Assembly: GCA_002336895.1 (NCBI GenBank)
Contig: DDFC01000010.1
Coordinates: 478,242 to 542,241, forward strand
From: Verrucomicrobiaceae bacterium UBA1938
GTDB taxonomy: Bacteria; Verrucomicrobiota; Verrucomicrobiia; Verrucomicrobiales; Verrucomicrobiaceae
Direction of reading: 5' to 3'
DNA: 64,000 nt
Part shown: piece by piece, positions 8,227 to 16,469 of the stretch
How the letters are laid out: each line of letters opens with the position of its first letter
How positions within the stretch are numbered: the stretch's first letter is position 1
Notes under the pieces: generated by a model
The model's input: only the letters and a program-made list of their open reading frames with translations
Told to the model about the DNA's origin: nothing
Database searches by the model: none
Made by a program: the position numbers and the translations under genes

Positions 8227-9651
8227 TCACGCCTTCTTTTCCTGCTTCGTCAGCTCGTCCACCATTTCCTGCGCCGCCTTGGTGTCAGGGTGGTCTTTGT
8301 CCTGCACTTTGAGGTAGCCTTCCAGCGCGCGTCTGGCGTAGGGCAGGGCCTCCTCGTATTTCTTCTGGTCGGCCAGGCTCACCGCCAGGCCGTGGCAGGC
8401 GCGCAGCGTCTTGACATTCTCCGGGCCGTGCACACGCTCGCAGAGGGGCAGCACCTCGCGGTACTCCTGCTCTGCTTCGGCGGATTTCTCCTGCAGATTC
8501 AGCACGCGGCCCTGTCCGGCCACGGTCTGGATCAGCTCCAGCTGCAGGGCCAGGGTTGGAGGCGCTTCCTTGCCAAAGACCTTTGACATCGTGGGCTGCA
8601 GCTTGCGCATCAGCGTTTCGGCCTCCGCATCGCGGCCCTCCTGCGCCGCGATGTTTTCCGCCAGCGCGGCGCTGGCATACAGGGTGTCTTCATCTTCCGC
8701 GCCCAGCACGCGCCCGGAGATGGCCACAATCTCGCCCAGCTCCTTTTCGGCCTCCGCGTTTTTGTCCTGCCTTTGCAGCACGGTGGCAAAATAATAGCGC
8801 TGCAGCAGTGTGTGGCGGTCTTCCGTGCCGCTGGTTTTCACCACGGCGGGCAGCAGCAGGCGGTACTCCGCCTCCGCCTCCGGCAGCCTGCCCTGGGAGG
8901 CCAGGGCGCTGGCCAGGCGGATGCGCGTCTCCAGGGTGTACGGGGCCTCGGCGCCGAGCACCTTGGTCTGCAGCGGGATCAGGCGGCGGCACTCCTCCGC
9001 CACCTCCGCATGCTTGCCCTGAGCGGCCAGCACGTCGATGAGGTCGGCCATGTCCAGCAGAGTGAGCTCATCCTCCGCTCCCAGCAGCCGCTCGTCCAGC
9101 GGCAGCAGCTGTCGGTACTCCGCCTCGGCCTCGGCCATTTTTTTCTGAGATTCCAGGGCGTAGGCCAGACTGCGGCGGGTGTTTAAAACCAGCGGGTCCT
9201 TCGCATCGAGCACCTTGGTCTGCAGAGGGAGCAGGCTGCGGCATTCCTTCTCCGCCTCCGCACCTTTCTCCAGGGAGATCAGCGTGTCGATGAGGGCGGA
9301 CTGGCACGCCAGGGTGCCGGGATGTTCCGCACCCAGGGTCTGCTGCATCAGCGGCAGCAGTTCGCGCAGCAGGGGTTCCGCCTCGGCATCTTTATCATCA
9401 TCATGAAGGATGCTGGCCAGCAGCATCCGTGCGCGCAGCGTCTCCTCGTCCTTGGCGCCGAGTGCCTTCGTGCGCGCCGTCACCAGCGCCTGCGCGGCTT
9501 TTTCCGCCTCGGCGTACTTTCCCGCATTCTGCAGCGCCTCGGCGGCCTCATAAGCTTTCGGGCTAGTGTCCTCCGCAGCATGCAGCACGCCGGAGCCGAG
9601 GAGGGGGAGGAGCAGGGCAAGGGAGAGTGCGTGCGTGAGGAGCGGCTTCAT
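8227..9651 (-). CDS. Secreted TPR-repeat protein (T2)
   Basis: 474 residues with a signal peptide (MKPLLTHALSLALLLPLLGSGVLHA). About ten 42-residue TPRs follow, with linkers such as LGAKDEETL and LGAEHPGTL. It ends in a Lys-rich tail (ELTKQEKKA). It has its own promoter (9675-9702) and lies about 200 bp after the family N gene 9853-10245. T10 (26534-27802) is its closest relative by repeat order and by the shared 'ALADQKKY' penultimate repeat, so the two may derive from one duplication. Confidence 0.9.
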   Translation of the reverse strand: MKPLLTHALSLALLLPLLGSGVLHAAEDTSPKAYEAAEALQNAGKYAEAEKAAQALVTARTKALGAKDEETLRARMLLASILHDDDKDAEAEPLLRELLPLMQQTLGAEHPGTLACQSALIDTLISLEKGAEAEKECRSLLPLQTKVLDAKDPLVLNTRRSLAYALESQKKMAEAEAEYRQLLPLDERLLGAEDELTLLDMADLIDVLAAQGKHAEVAEECRRLIPLQTKVLGAEAPYTLETRIRLASALASQGRLPEAEAEYRLLLPAVVKTSGTEDRHTLLQRYYFATVLQRQDKNAEAEKELGEIVAISGRVLGAEDEDTLYASAALAENIAAQEGRDAEAETLMRKLQPTMSKVFGKEAPPTLALQLELIQTVAGQGRVLNLQEKSAEAEQEYREVLPLCERVHGPENVKTLRACHGLAVSLADQKKYEEALPYARRALEGYLKVQDKDHPDTKAAQEMVDELTKQEKKA

Positions 9652-9674
9652 GGGGGAAAGGGCTAGTTGCCCGT

Positions 9675-9702
9675 ATTAAAGGAAGAGCCGAGGTGGCGGC
9701 AA
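9675..9702 (-). promoter_or_regulatory. Sigma70-like promoter of T2
   Basis: TTGCCG, 16-base spacer, TTTAAT; the only copy in the set with a 16-base instead of a 17-base spacer. Confidence 0.6.
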
Positions 9703-9852
9703 GCCTCATTGCATGGGCAGCCAGCCGATTTTATCGCGCTGCATGAGGCGGTCGGAGACAGGTGCGAACTGCCATCAATCAGCGGCTACTTGCAATCACG
9801 GCCGCAAACCCGCTCCTGTGCCCAGACGCAGGAGGGGCGGTTCATCTGCATC

Positions 9853-10245
9853 TCAAGGCAGCCTTGGTTGCTGGGCGGCTTGTGCGGCATTCTTCGCCTG
9901 TTTCGCCCTTTCCTTTTTCTCCCGGGCTCTCTGCCTGTCCAGCTCCGCCATATGAGGATCATACTCTTTGCGTGTATCCCAGAGGGGATCCGACTGCCGC
10001 GCCGTCTCTCGGTGGGTGGAATTCGTGTTGTACCCCACATCAATGGTTGTCTCGGGCTTGCCATGGGTTTCACCGCTGGATTCGATCTTGCCGCTTATGT
10101 GGCCATCTTTGTCCTCCTCCGGCAGTGCACGCTCATCCTCAGACGCCCGCTGGTGCTGGCGGAAGGACTGCTGCCCGGCGCGTGTGCCCCAGGGGGTGCG
10201 TGGTGTGAAGAAAAGATGGCCGGGCTTTTTTGAGTTCGGGTTCAT
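9853..10245 (-). CDS. Family N leader protein, 130 aa
   Basis: The leader is followed by 'ERALPEEDKDG', a block shared with the frameshifted copy at 27936-28249, then a polar stretch and a C-terminal Arg/Lys/Ala-rich segment (RQRAREKKERAKQAKN) that should form a charged helix or coiled coil. CCCAAGAAG precedes the ATG. It is paired with T2. No enzymatic motif and no export signal of the Sec type. Confidence 0.8.
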   Translation of the reverse strand: MNPNSKKPGHLFFTPRTPWGTRAGQQSFRQHQRASEDERALPEEDKDGHISGKIESSGETHGKPETTIDVGYNTNSTHRETARQSDPLWDTRKEYDPHMAELDRQRAREKKERAKQAKNAAQAAQQPRLP

Positions 10246-10299
10246 GCCGAAACTTCTTGGGATGTCTTTTCGGTGTTCAAGTCATATGATCATGGCATG

Positions 10300-10314
10300 T
10301 GGTATTTCATGGTA
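10300..10314. promoter_or_regulatory. Operator-like element before 10245
   Basis: TGGTATTTCATGGTA: the left arm matches the consensus and the right arm is weakened. The 18-base distance to the CAAG block is kept. Confidence 0.5.
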
Positions 10315-10397
10315 ATTCGTATGTGAGAGCGGGTGTTTCAGGCGTGCTCTCTTCAGCGCTTCCCTGGGAGACACGGCTCATGTCCTGTCTGTGTGTC

Positions 10398-12323
10398 TCA
10401 CAGCGCCTCCATCATCTGGATGTCGGCCTTTTCGCGCAGCTTGCCGAGCTGGTGCTCGATGCGTTCCCTGGATTTCTCCTCCCTGAGGGCCTCGGTGACT
10501 TCTGACTTCACCTTTTCAAAGGCTGGAGGGGCGGGGACCCGGCGGTCGTCCACGCGGAGGATGATGAAGGTGCCCTCCTGCTCGATGAGCTCGCCGACCT
10601 GGCCCTTCGGTGTTTTGGCGGCGGCTTTGCCCACGTGATCGCTAAGGTCTGTGAGCAGGATCCAGTACCAGGCGCCGCCGTCGTCCGCATGGCTGTCCTG
10701 GCTGCTGGCGCGGGCGGTCTCGGCAAAGTCTGCGCCGGCGAGGATTTTTTTCCTCAGGCTCTCGGCTGTCTTGCGGGCGTCGGCCTGGGTTTTGGGGATG
10801 GAGATGGTGCGGATCTTGAGCTGCTCCGGCGCGAGCCAGCGCTGCTTGTGCGCTTCGAAGTAGTCGCGCAGCTCCTCATCCGTGAGGGTGACTTCACCGG
10901 CGAAGCGGGAGCGCATGATGTTTATGATGATCATGTTCCTGCGCAAGGTGCGGAACTCTTCGAGAGTCACGCCGTTTTCACTGAGCTCCGCCATGAAGAG
11001 GTCGCGGCTGCCTTTGAAGCCGTCCTTGATGAGGGTGTTCAGGTCGTTGTCCACATACTCCGGCTTGAGGATGCCGCCGATGCGTCTGAACTCGTTGAGG
11101 AGGAGGCTCCTGTCGATGAGGCCGCTGAGGGTGCTGCGGTTGAGCCCGGCGAGTTCTTCCATCATTTTGTCCGAGTCGTTTCGGTATTGATAACGGATGG
11201 CCTTCTCCTGCGCGGCGGCGGTCTTCTGCACTTCGGAGGCCAGAACGAGCGTGCCGTCCACCATGGCCACCGGGCGGTCTTTGGCATCGGCTGGCTTTGG
11301 CAGGCCCTGCGGTGAGGCGTAGACGAGCTGGTTGACGAGGCGCTGGGAGGCATCGGTGTCATCGGCGTCTTTGCCCAGGAGCCGGGTCTGGCCCGCGAGG
11401 GCAAGCCGGGCGTAGGTGAGTGCCTCTGCGGTCTTCTTCTGCTTCCTGAGGCTGAGTGCGAGAAGGTGGCAGGTTTTCAGCGTGGCTTTGTTCTCGGCCC
11501 CGAGCGTGCGCTGCTGGATGGCGAGGATGCCGCGCCGCTCCTGCTCGGCTTCGGCGTACCTGTCCTGGGCGTCCAGGTCTGCGGCCTGCTCGCTGCGGAG
11601 ATCGAGGGTGGCTGAATTTTCAGGCCCGTAAACACGCGTGGCGATGACGAGCCACCGCCGCCGCTCCTCCACGGCTTCGGCGTACTTCTCCTGGGCGCGC
11701 AGGGCTTTGATCAGGACATGAAAGCACAGCTGGGTTTCGAGGTGCTCCGCACCGAAGACCTTGGAGCAGAGGGGCTGCAGTCTGCGCAGTTCGGGCTCGG
11801 CCTCGGCGGGCCTGCCCATCTGGCTTTCGGCGGCTGCGAGGGCCATGCGTGTGCGCAGCGTTTCCTGGGCCTCGGGGCCGAGGGTGCGCTGGCAGAGGTC
11901 CAGCACGGCGCGCTGCTCCTGGGCGGCCTCAGCATCTTTGCCCAGCTGGTAGAGAATGGTAGCATGCAGCCGGCGGGTCTTCAGCGTCTCGGGATCTGCG
12001 GCGCCGAGCAGCTGCGTTTCGATGGGGAGACAGGTGCGGCAAAGCTCTGCCGCCTCAGCGGTTTTATTTTGTGAAGCCAGGGCATCGATGAGTGTGTTCT
12101 GGCAGACGAGGGTGTCGCGCTGCTGCTCGCCGAAGACTTTTGTGACGATGGGCAGCAGCTCCCGCAACTGCGCCTCGGCCTCCGCTTCGCTGGAATGAGC
12201 GCCGAGGAGCTGGGTCAGCAGGATGCGGGCGCGCAGCGTCTCCTGATCCTGAGCCCCGAGGGCCTGGGTGCGTGCTGCCACGAGCGCCCGGGCGGCTTTT
12301 TCCGCCTCAGCAAACCTGCCCAC
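10398..12323 (-). CDS. TPR protein fused to a SurA-like parvulin domain (T3), start unclear
   Basis: 641 residues from a GTG at 12323: about eight 42-residue TPRs, then (from about residue 320) a SurA-like region with 'VDGTLVLASEV', a helical chaperone segment (LIDRSLLLNEFRRIGGI) and a PpiC/parvulin rotamase domain, ending in 'LREKADIQMMEAL'. Parvulins of this layout assist outer-membrane or secreted protein folding. The same frame stays open upstream to 12431 and encodes a good signal peptide (ACLLLLSLLCSSSPHAAEE), but it reaches TGA at 12432-12434 without any usual start codon. An overlapping ATG at 12457 is in another frame. The 5' end is therefore damaged, or an indel separates ATG and signal peptide. 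Confidence 0.8.
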   Translation of the reverse strand: MGRFAEAEKAARALVAARTQALGAQDQETLRARILLTQLLGAHSSEAEAEAQLRELLPIVTKVFGEQQRDTLVCQNTLIDALASQNKTAEAAELCRTCLPIETQLLGAADPETLKTRRLHATILYQLGKDAEAAQEQRAVLDLCQRTLGPEAQETLRTRMALAAAESQMGRPAEAEPELRRLQPLCSKVFGAEHLETQLCFHVLIKALRAQEKYAEAVEERRRWLVIATRVYGPENSATLDLRSEQAADLDAQDRYAEAEQERRGILAIQQRTLGAENKATLKTCHLLALSLRKQKKTAEALTYARLALAGQTRLLGKDADDTDASQRLVNQLVYASPQGLPKPADAKDRPVAMVDGTLVLASEVQKTAAAQEKAIRYQYRNDSDKMMEELAGLNRSTLSGLIDRSLLLNEFRRIGGILKPEYVDNDLNTLIKDGFKGSRDLFMAELSENGVTLEEFRTLRRNMIIINIMRSRFAGEVTLTDEELRDYFEAHKQRWLAPEQLKIRTISIPKTQADARKTAESLRKKILAGADFAETARASSQDSHADDGGAWYWILLTDLSDHVGKAAAKTPKGQVGELIEQEGTFIILRVDDRRVPAPPAFEKVKSEVTEALREEKSRERIEHQLGKLREKADIQMMEAL

Positions 12324-12470
12324 ATCCCGAAACGCAGTGATGGCCTCGATGCCCTGCGTGCCGGGCTCCTCTGCCGCATGAGGAGAACTGGAGCAGAGCA
12401 GGGAAAGCAGCAGGAGGCAGGCGCTGCGGATTCAGAACGTGCGTGCTGGCATGTCATCCATGCCGGGATC

Positions 12471-13652
12471 TCAGGCGCACTCCCCGGGTTTCACGCCGTC
12501 TTTCCCGGTTCCATTTTTTTGAGCCTTCAGCAGTTCCTCGACCAGATTTTTTGATTTGCGGGTGTCAGGGTGCTCCTCTCCCAGGACTTTCATCTGGCCC
12601 GCATAGGCGCGCTGCGCGTGCTCCAGTGCGTCCCGGTATTTCTTCAGTGTGACCAGGCGGCGTGCCAGGTTGTAGCATGTGCCCAGGGTTTCAGGATTCT
12701 CCGGGCCGAGCACGCGCTCCTGCAGGGACAGCACCGCGCGGTTTTCCTGCCCGGCCTCCTTCGCCCGGCCCATCATGGCCAGTGCTCCGGCCCGGTTTGC
12801 GCGGCTCCGCAATGTGGCTGGATGCTCCGGCCCGAGCGTGCGTGTCTGGATGGCGGCCACGCGGCGCAGTTCCTCCTCCTCCTCCTCGGCATATTTTGCC
12901 TCTTCGTCATACACCGCCGCCAGAAGGTTGCGGCTGTCCAGGGGGTCAGGGTGTTCAGGGCCGAGCAGCCGCACCTGGCTGGCGATCAAGCCGCACAGCA
13001 TGGCATCTGCCTCCGCATTTTGGTGCTGCGCCATCAGCAGCACGGCCAGATCATACCGGATGCTCAGGGCGTCCCTGGACTCAGCGGCGTGCAGTCGTTC
13101 TTCGATGCGCAGCAGCTGGTGGAATTCCATTTTGGCTTCCTGCAGTTTTCCCTGGTCGCGCAGGACGCCGGCCAAAAGCTGGCGCGTGCTCAGGGTCTCC
13201 ACATCCTCCGCGCCCAGCACCCGGCTCATGACGGGGATCAGGCTGCGGCACGCCTGCTCTGCTTCGTCGTAACTGCCTTTGTCCCACATGACATGGGCAA
13301 GCCACCTCCGGCAGTTCAGCGTCTCCCTGTCTTCTGCGCCCAGGACACGCTGCAGGACGAGGAGCAGGGCCTGCATGCGGGATTCCGCCGCGGCATCCTT
13401 GTGCCGTTTGATCTCCATTTTCAAAAGATCCTTGCGGACCAGCAAAGTCTCCCGAGCCTCAGCTCCCAGCGCCTGAGTGCGCGCTTCCGCGAGCGCCCGG
13501 AAAGCCTGCTCCGCCTCGGCCTCCTGGCCGCTGTCACGCAGCGCCAGCGCGGCATCGTAGGCTTTTCGGCTGATGTCTTGAGCGGGCTCCTCGGCGGCAC
13601 AGCAGGCTGTGGCGAGGAGCATGAACACGGCGGCGGAAATAAACAGCTTCAT
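12471..13652 (-). CDS. Secreted TPR-repeat protein (T4)
   Basis: 393 residues with a signal peptide (MKLFISAAVFMLLATACCAAEE; the AC pair could also allow lipidation). About eight TPRs follow, in one of which the usual helix is expanded by a Glu run (YAEEEEEELRR). The Lys/Gly-rich C-terminus differs from the usual 'LVDELTKK'. It lacks the TTGCCA/TTTAAT promoter and an intact family N partner: upstream is only a decayed leader region with an operator (13834-13858). It is about 40 bp from the T3 frame, so T4 and T3 are probably co-transcribed. Confidence 0.88.
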   Translation of the reverse strand: MKLFISAAVFMLLATACCAAEEPAQDISRKAYDAALALRDSGQEAEAEQAFRALAEARTQALGAEARETLLVRKDLLKMEIKRHKDAAAESRMQALLLVLQRVLGAEDRETLNCRRWLAHVMWDKGSYDEAEQACRSLIPVMSRVLGAEDVETLSTRQLLAGVLRDQGKLQEAKMEFHQLLRIEERLHAAESRDALSIRYDLAVLLMAQHQNAEADAMLCGLIASQVRLLGPEHPDPLDSRNLLAAVYDEEAKYAEEEEEELRRVAAIQTRTLGPEHPATLRSRANRAGALAMMGRAKEAGQENRAVLSLQERVLGPENPETLGTCYNLARRLVTLKKYRDALEHAQRAYAGQMKVLGEEHPDTRKSKNLVEELLKAQKNGTGKDGVKPGECA

Positions 13653-13833
13653 GGCGGAGGATTCTTCAGCCTGAAGAGCGGGTGTCCAGGTGACAAGCCG
13701 AATGTGGCACCGCTGCTGTGCGGCTGGCTGCCATGCCGTGGGGCACTGCTGACGGCTTTGGAGTGGGCTTGCTTACCAGCGAAGTTTCTTTCCCACACCT
13801 TTGACAGGGCGCAAATGATTTTGTCATGTTTTA
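13653..13833 (-). pseudogene. Decayed family N leader region
   Basis: Reading leftwards from the operator at 13834-13858, a TTTGCGC block and an AAAGAAACTTCGCTGGTAAGC block correspond to the CTTGCAC and CCAAGAAGTTTCGGCATGAAC blocks of intact family N genes, but the ATG is lost. A 64-residue open frame (13649-13843) does not encode the leader. I read this as the ruin of the family N partner of T4. Confidence 0.4.
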
Positions 13834-13858
13834 TAGCATTCAATACCGTAAAATACCA
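13834..13858. promoter_or_regulatory. Operator-like element upstream of T4
   Basis: TAGCAT, TCA, ATACC, five bases, ATACCA: the three-part form also seen at 30480-30504. Confidence 0.5.
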
Positions 13859-13948
13859 CTAATGGGCATCCGTCGGCTTGCAGCCTTGAAACTTAAAATC
13901 ATCAAGCTTTGGCCGCCTGCGCTCTGGATGGGCGGACCGGCGGCCGAA

Positions 13949-15472
13949 TCACCGTTTGAGGAAGAAATCGACGAGCCTCTGGCTGGCCTGGGTGGCTGGG
14001 GCGTCCTGGCCAAGCTGCTTCAGGTTGCCCGCCAGGGCACGCTGGGCGTAGGGCAGGGCCTCCTGGTTTTTGTGCTGCAGCTCCAGGCAGCGCGCCAGCC
14101 CGTAGCAGGTGCGCAGGGTTTCAGGATGCTCCGCCCCGAGCACCTGCTCCTGCAGAGGCAGCAGCTGGAGGTATTCCTCTCCGGCTTCCGTCGGTTTGCC
14201 CATTTCAAGGTGGACTCCGGCCAGCTCCATGCGTGCATCCAGTGTCTCCTTGTCTGTTGGTCCCAGAACTCGAGTCTCCACGGAGATGAGGTGGCGGTAC
14301 TGCTCCTCTGCTTCCACGTTTTTGTGCTGCAAAGCCAGCACATAGGCAAGGTCCGCCTGGCACAGCAGGGGCTGGCGTTTCTCAGCACCCAGCACGCGTT
14401 TCATCACAGGCAGCAGCTCGCGCAGCCGGGTTTCCGCCTCGGCTGTACGGGAGCGTTTGCGAATCACCTTGGCCAGCAGGTACCTGGCCAGGAGAGTTTT
14501 GGGGGCCTCGGCTCCGAGCACCTGGGCATAGCCCTGCACAACGGTGCGCTGCTGCTCCTCTGCCTGCGCATATTTTCCCTCGAAGAACAAGGCCATCGCC
14601 AGATCGCTGCGGACTTCCGTGGCAAAGCGGCTCGCCGTGCTGCGCACGCGCTCGCTGATGTCCAGCACCTGGAGGAATTCGGCTTCGGAGTCGGCGAGTT
14701 TGTGCTGATCGAACAAAGCTCTGGCCAGCCTGGCGCGGGTGTTCAGAGTGACTGAGGACTCGGGGCCAAACACTTTTGCCTCGATGGGGATCAGCCGCCG
14801 GCACAGGGCCTCCGATTCCGCAGCTCTGTCCAGGAGGGAAAGGGTGTCCGCCAGGCCGGACTGGCAGCGCAGGGTGTCTTTGTCTTCGGGGCCAAGCACA
14901 CGCTCAAGGATGGCCGCCACCTCGCGAAATTGTTTTTCTGCTGCCTTTAGTTGATCCTGGCCCAGGAGGGCATCTGCCAGCAGCCTGCGGGCCCACAGAG
15001 TCGTTTTGTCCTCTGGGCCGAGCACCCTTGTGGCAACGGGAATGAAGCTGCGAAGCTGCGCCTCCGCCTCAGCCGACCGGTCCTGCTTGCAGGTCGTATA
15101 GCAGAGCTCGCACTGACAGCGCAGAGTTTCGGGAGCTTCTGCACCGAAGACCCTGGCCATCAGCGGCAGCAGTTGCTTGAGCCGTGTCTCCGCATCAGCA
15201 GCATCGTCCTTTCTGGAAAGTGCCTGCGCCAGCAGGAGGCGTGCGCGCAGTGTCTCTGCGTCCTCCGCGCCCAGCTTTTGCGTGCGTGCCTCCACCAGCA
15301 CCTGTGCGGCTTTTTCCGCCTCGGCGTATTTGCCCGCCATTTGCAGCGCCTCGACCTCCTCGTAGGCTTTCGGGCCGGTGGCGTCCGGCGCTTCCTCAGC
15401 CGCATATGCCATGCCACGTCCGAAGGTGCAGAGAAGGAACAGGGCAGGGACTAACACGAGGATTGGCTTCAC
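13949..15472 (-). CDS. Secreted TPR-repeat protein (T5)
   Basis: 507 residues from a GTG start; MKPILVLVPALFLLCTFGRGMAYAAEE is the signal peptide. About eleven TPRs follow. The sixth has lost the LGxExxxTL linker (RSTASRFATEVR instead). The C-terminus ends in 'LVDFFLKR'. The promoter is at 15497-15525. It is downstream of the family N gene 15556-16338, with 83 bp between them. Confidence 0.9.
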   Translation of the reverse strand: MKPILVLVPALFLLCTFGRGMAYAAEEAPDATGPKAYEEVEALQMAGKYAEAEKAAQVLVEARTQKLGAEDAETLRARLLLAQALSRKDDAADAETRLKQLLPLMARVFGAEAPETLRCQCELCYTTCKQDRSAEAEAQLRSFIPVATRVLGPEDKTTLWARRLLADALLGQDQLKAAEKQFREVAAILERVLGPEDKDTLRCQSGLADTLSLLDRAAESEALCRRLIPIEAKVFGPESSVTLNTRARLARALFDQHKLADSEAEFLQVLDISERVRSTASRFATEVRSDLAMALFFEGKYAQAEEQQRTVVQGYAQVLGAEAPKTLLARYLLAKVIRKRSRTAEAETRLRELLPVMKRVLGAEKRQPLLCQADLAYVLALQHKNVEAEEQYRHLISVETRVLGPTDKETLDARMELAGVHLEMGKPTEAGEEYLQLLPLQEQVLGAEHPETLRTCYGLARCLELQHKNQEALPYAQRALAGNLKQLGQDAPATQASQRLVDFFLKR

Positions 15473-15496
15473 GACGGATGCGGTTTAAGTTCTCTG

Positions 15497-15525
15497 ACTA
15501 AAGGAAGGATACATGCTCTTGGCAA
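15497..15525 (-). promoter_or_regulatory. Sigma70-like promoter of T5
   Basis: TTGCCA, 17-base spacer, TTTAGT, before the GTG start. Confidence 0.65.
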
Positions 15526-15555
15526 GCTGAATGCGGGCAGCAGCCTGTGGCAGTG

Positions 15556-16338
15556 CTAACGCCGATACGGTGGCGGCTGCACTGTCGGCTTCAAGGATTG
15601 AGGCGGCTTCCATGGGTTCTTGTGCAGGGATTGAGGCACCGGAGGGGTGGGCTTGAGTGCTTCCGGTGGAGGGGCCTCTTCCCCGTCTCTTTCAGGATTG
15701 TATGTTCTGTGTGGGTTGGCGTCCTTCCAGTTTTCCATGTCTTTCTCTCCGCCTTTGGGGGTGACGTTTGGCGTGGCAGCGGCATTGGGCTCGCTGAACG
15801 GCATCTCCATTCGCATGTTTGAATTGGTGGCAAAGCCAACGCCTGCAGTCTTTTCAGGTTTGTCCTCAGTGCCTGGATGACTGCCACCGTATCCAGCCTC
15901 AAAGAACAAGTGGCTTAATGCCTTGCCCAGCGGCCCTTTCTCCTCCGGCCTGGAGCTCATGCCGCTGCGGTAGTAGTTTATCTCATCCTTGGTCATGGCA
16001 CCGGGCTGGCGGTAGTAGTCTGATCTTGCCCATTCGCCAAACGGTTGAGGTTTGTTCTCTGTGCGCGTTGCTGTCGTCTGCGGCTGGTGCGGCTGCAGGT
16101 CGGTGTGCGGCATCTTCCACTCGCTGCTGTCAGTCTTCGCAGGCTGGCCACTTGCTCCCGTCAGCTGGTTCGGGGCCATCTGCCCGCCCAGGCCCTGCAT
16201 CTCCTTGGAGGCGGGGTCCGGCTTTTTGTCCTCAGACGCCCGCTGGTGCTGGCGGAAGGACTGCTGCCCGGCGCGTGTGCCCCAGGGGGTGCGTGGTGTG
16301 AAGAAAAGATGGCCGGGCTTTTTTGAGTTCGGGTTCAT
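15556..16338 (-). CDS. Family N leader protein, 260 aa (longest)
   Basis: The leader is followed by the middle module shared with 7434-8051 (QGLGGQMAPNQLTGASG). A distinct body follows, with 'EAGYGGSHPGTEDKPEKTAGVGFATN', reminiscent of 'GYKGQHPGGEDAPERSWSVGITN' in 34136-34876, and then a Pro-rich tail. The composition is polar and no hydrophobic segment is present. CCCAAGAAG precedes the ATG. It is paired with T5. The shared blocks in different combinations show that family N is modular. Confidence 0.82.
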   Translation of the reverse strand: MNPNSKKPGHLFFTPRTPWGTRAGQQSFRQHQRASEDKKPDPASKEMQGLGGQMAPNQLTGASGQPAKTDSSEWKMPHTDLQPHQPQTTATRTENKPQPFGEWARSDYYRQPGAMTKDEINYYRSGMSSRPEEKGPLGKALSHLFFEAGYGGSHPGTEDKPEKTAGVGFATNSNMRMEMPFSEPNAAATPNVTPKGGEKDMENWKDANPHRTYNPERDGEEAPPPEALKPTPPVPQSLHKNPWKPPQSLKPTVQPPPYRR

Positions 16339-16391
16339 GCCGAAACTTCTTGGGACGACATTTTAGACTGCAAGCCATTTCATCATGAAAA

Positions 16392-16416
16392 TGGTAGTGA
16401 GTGCTTTAAACTACCA
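16392..16416. promoter_or_regulatory. Palindromic operator-like element before 16338
   Basis: Arms TGGTAG and CTACCA 25 bp end to end; with flanks the arms extend to ATGGTAGT/ctACCAT. It starts 17 bases from the GCAAG block. Confidence 0.6.
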
Positions 16417-16469
16417 TTAAGTGAGGGCCGCCGGCGGAATTTGAAACCTGAAACCTGAAACCTTTAGCC

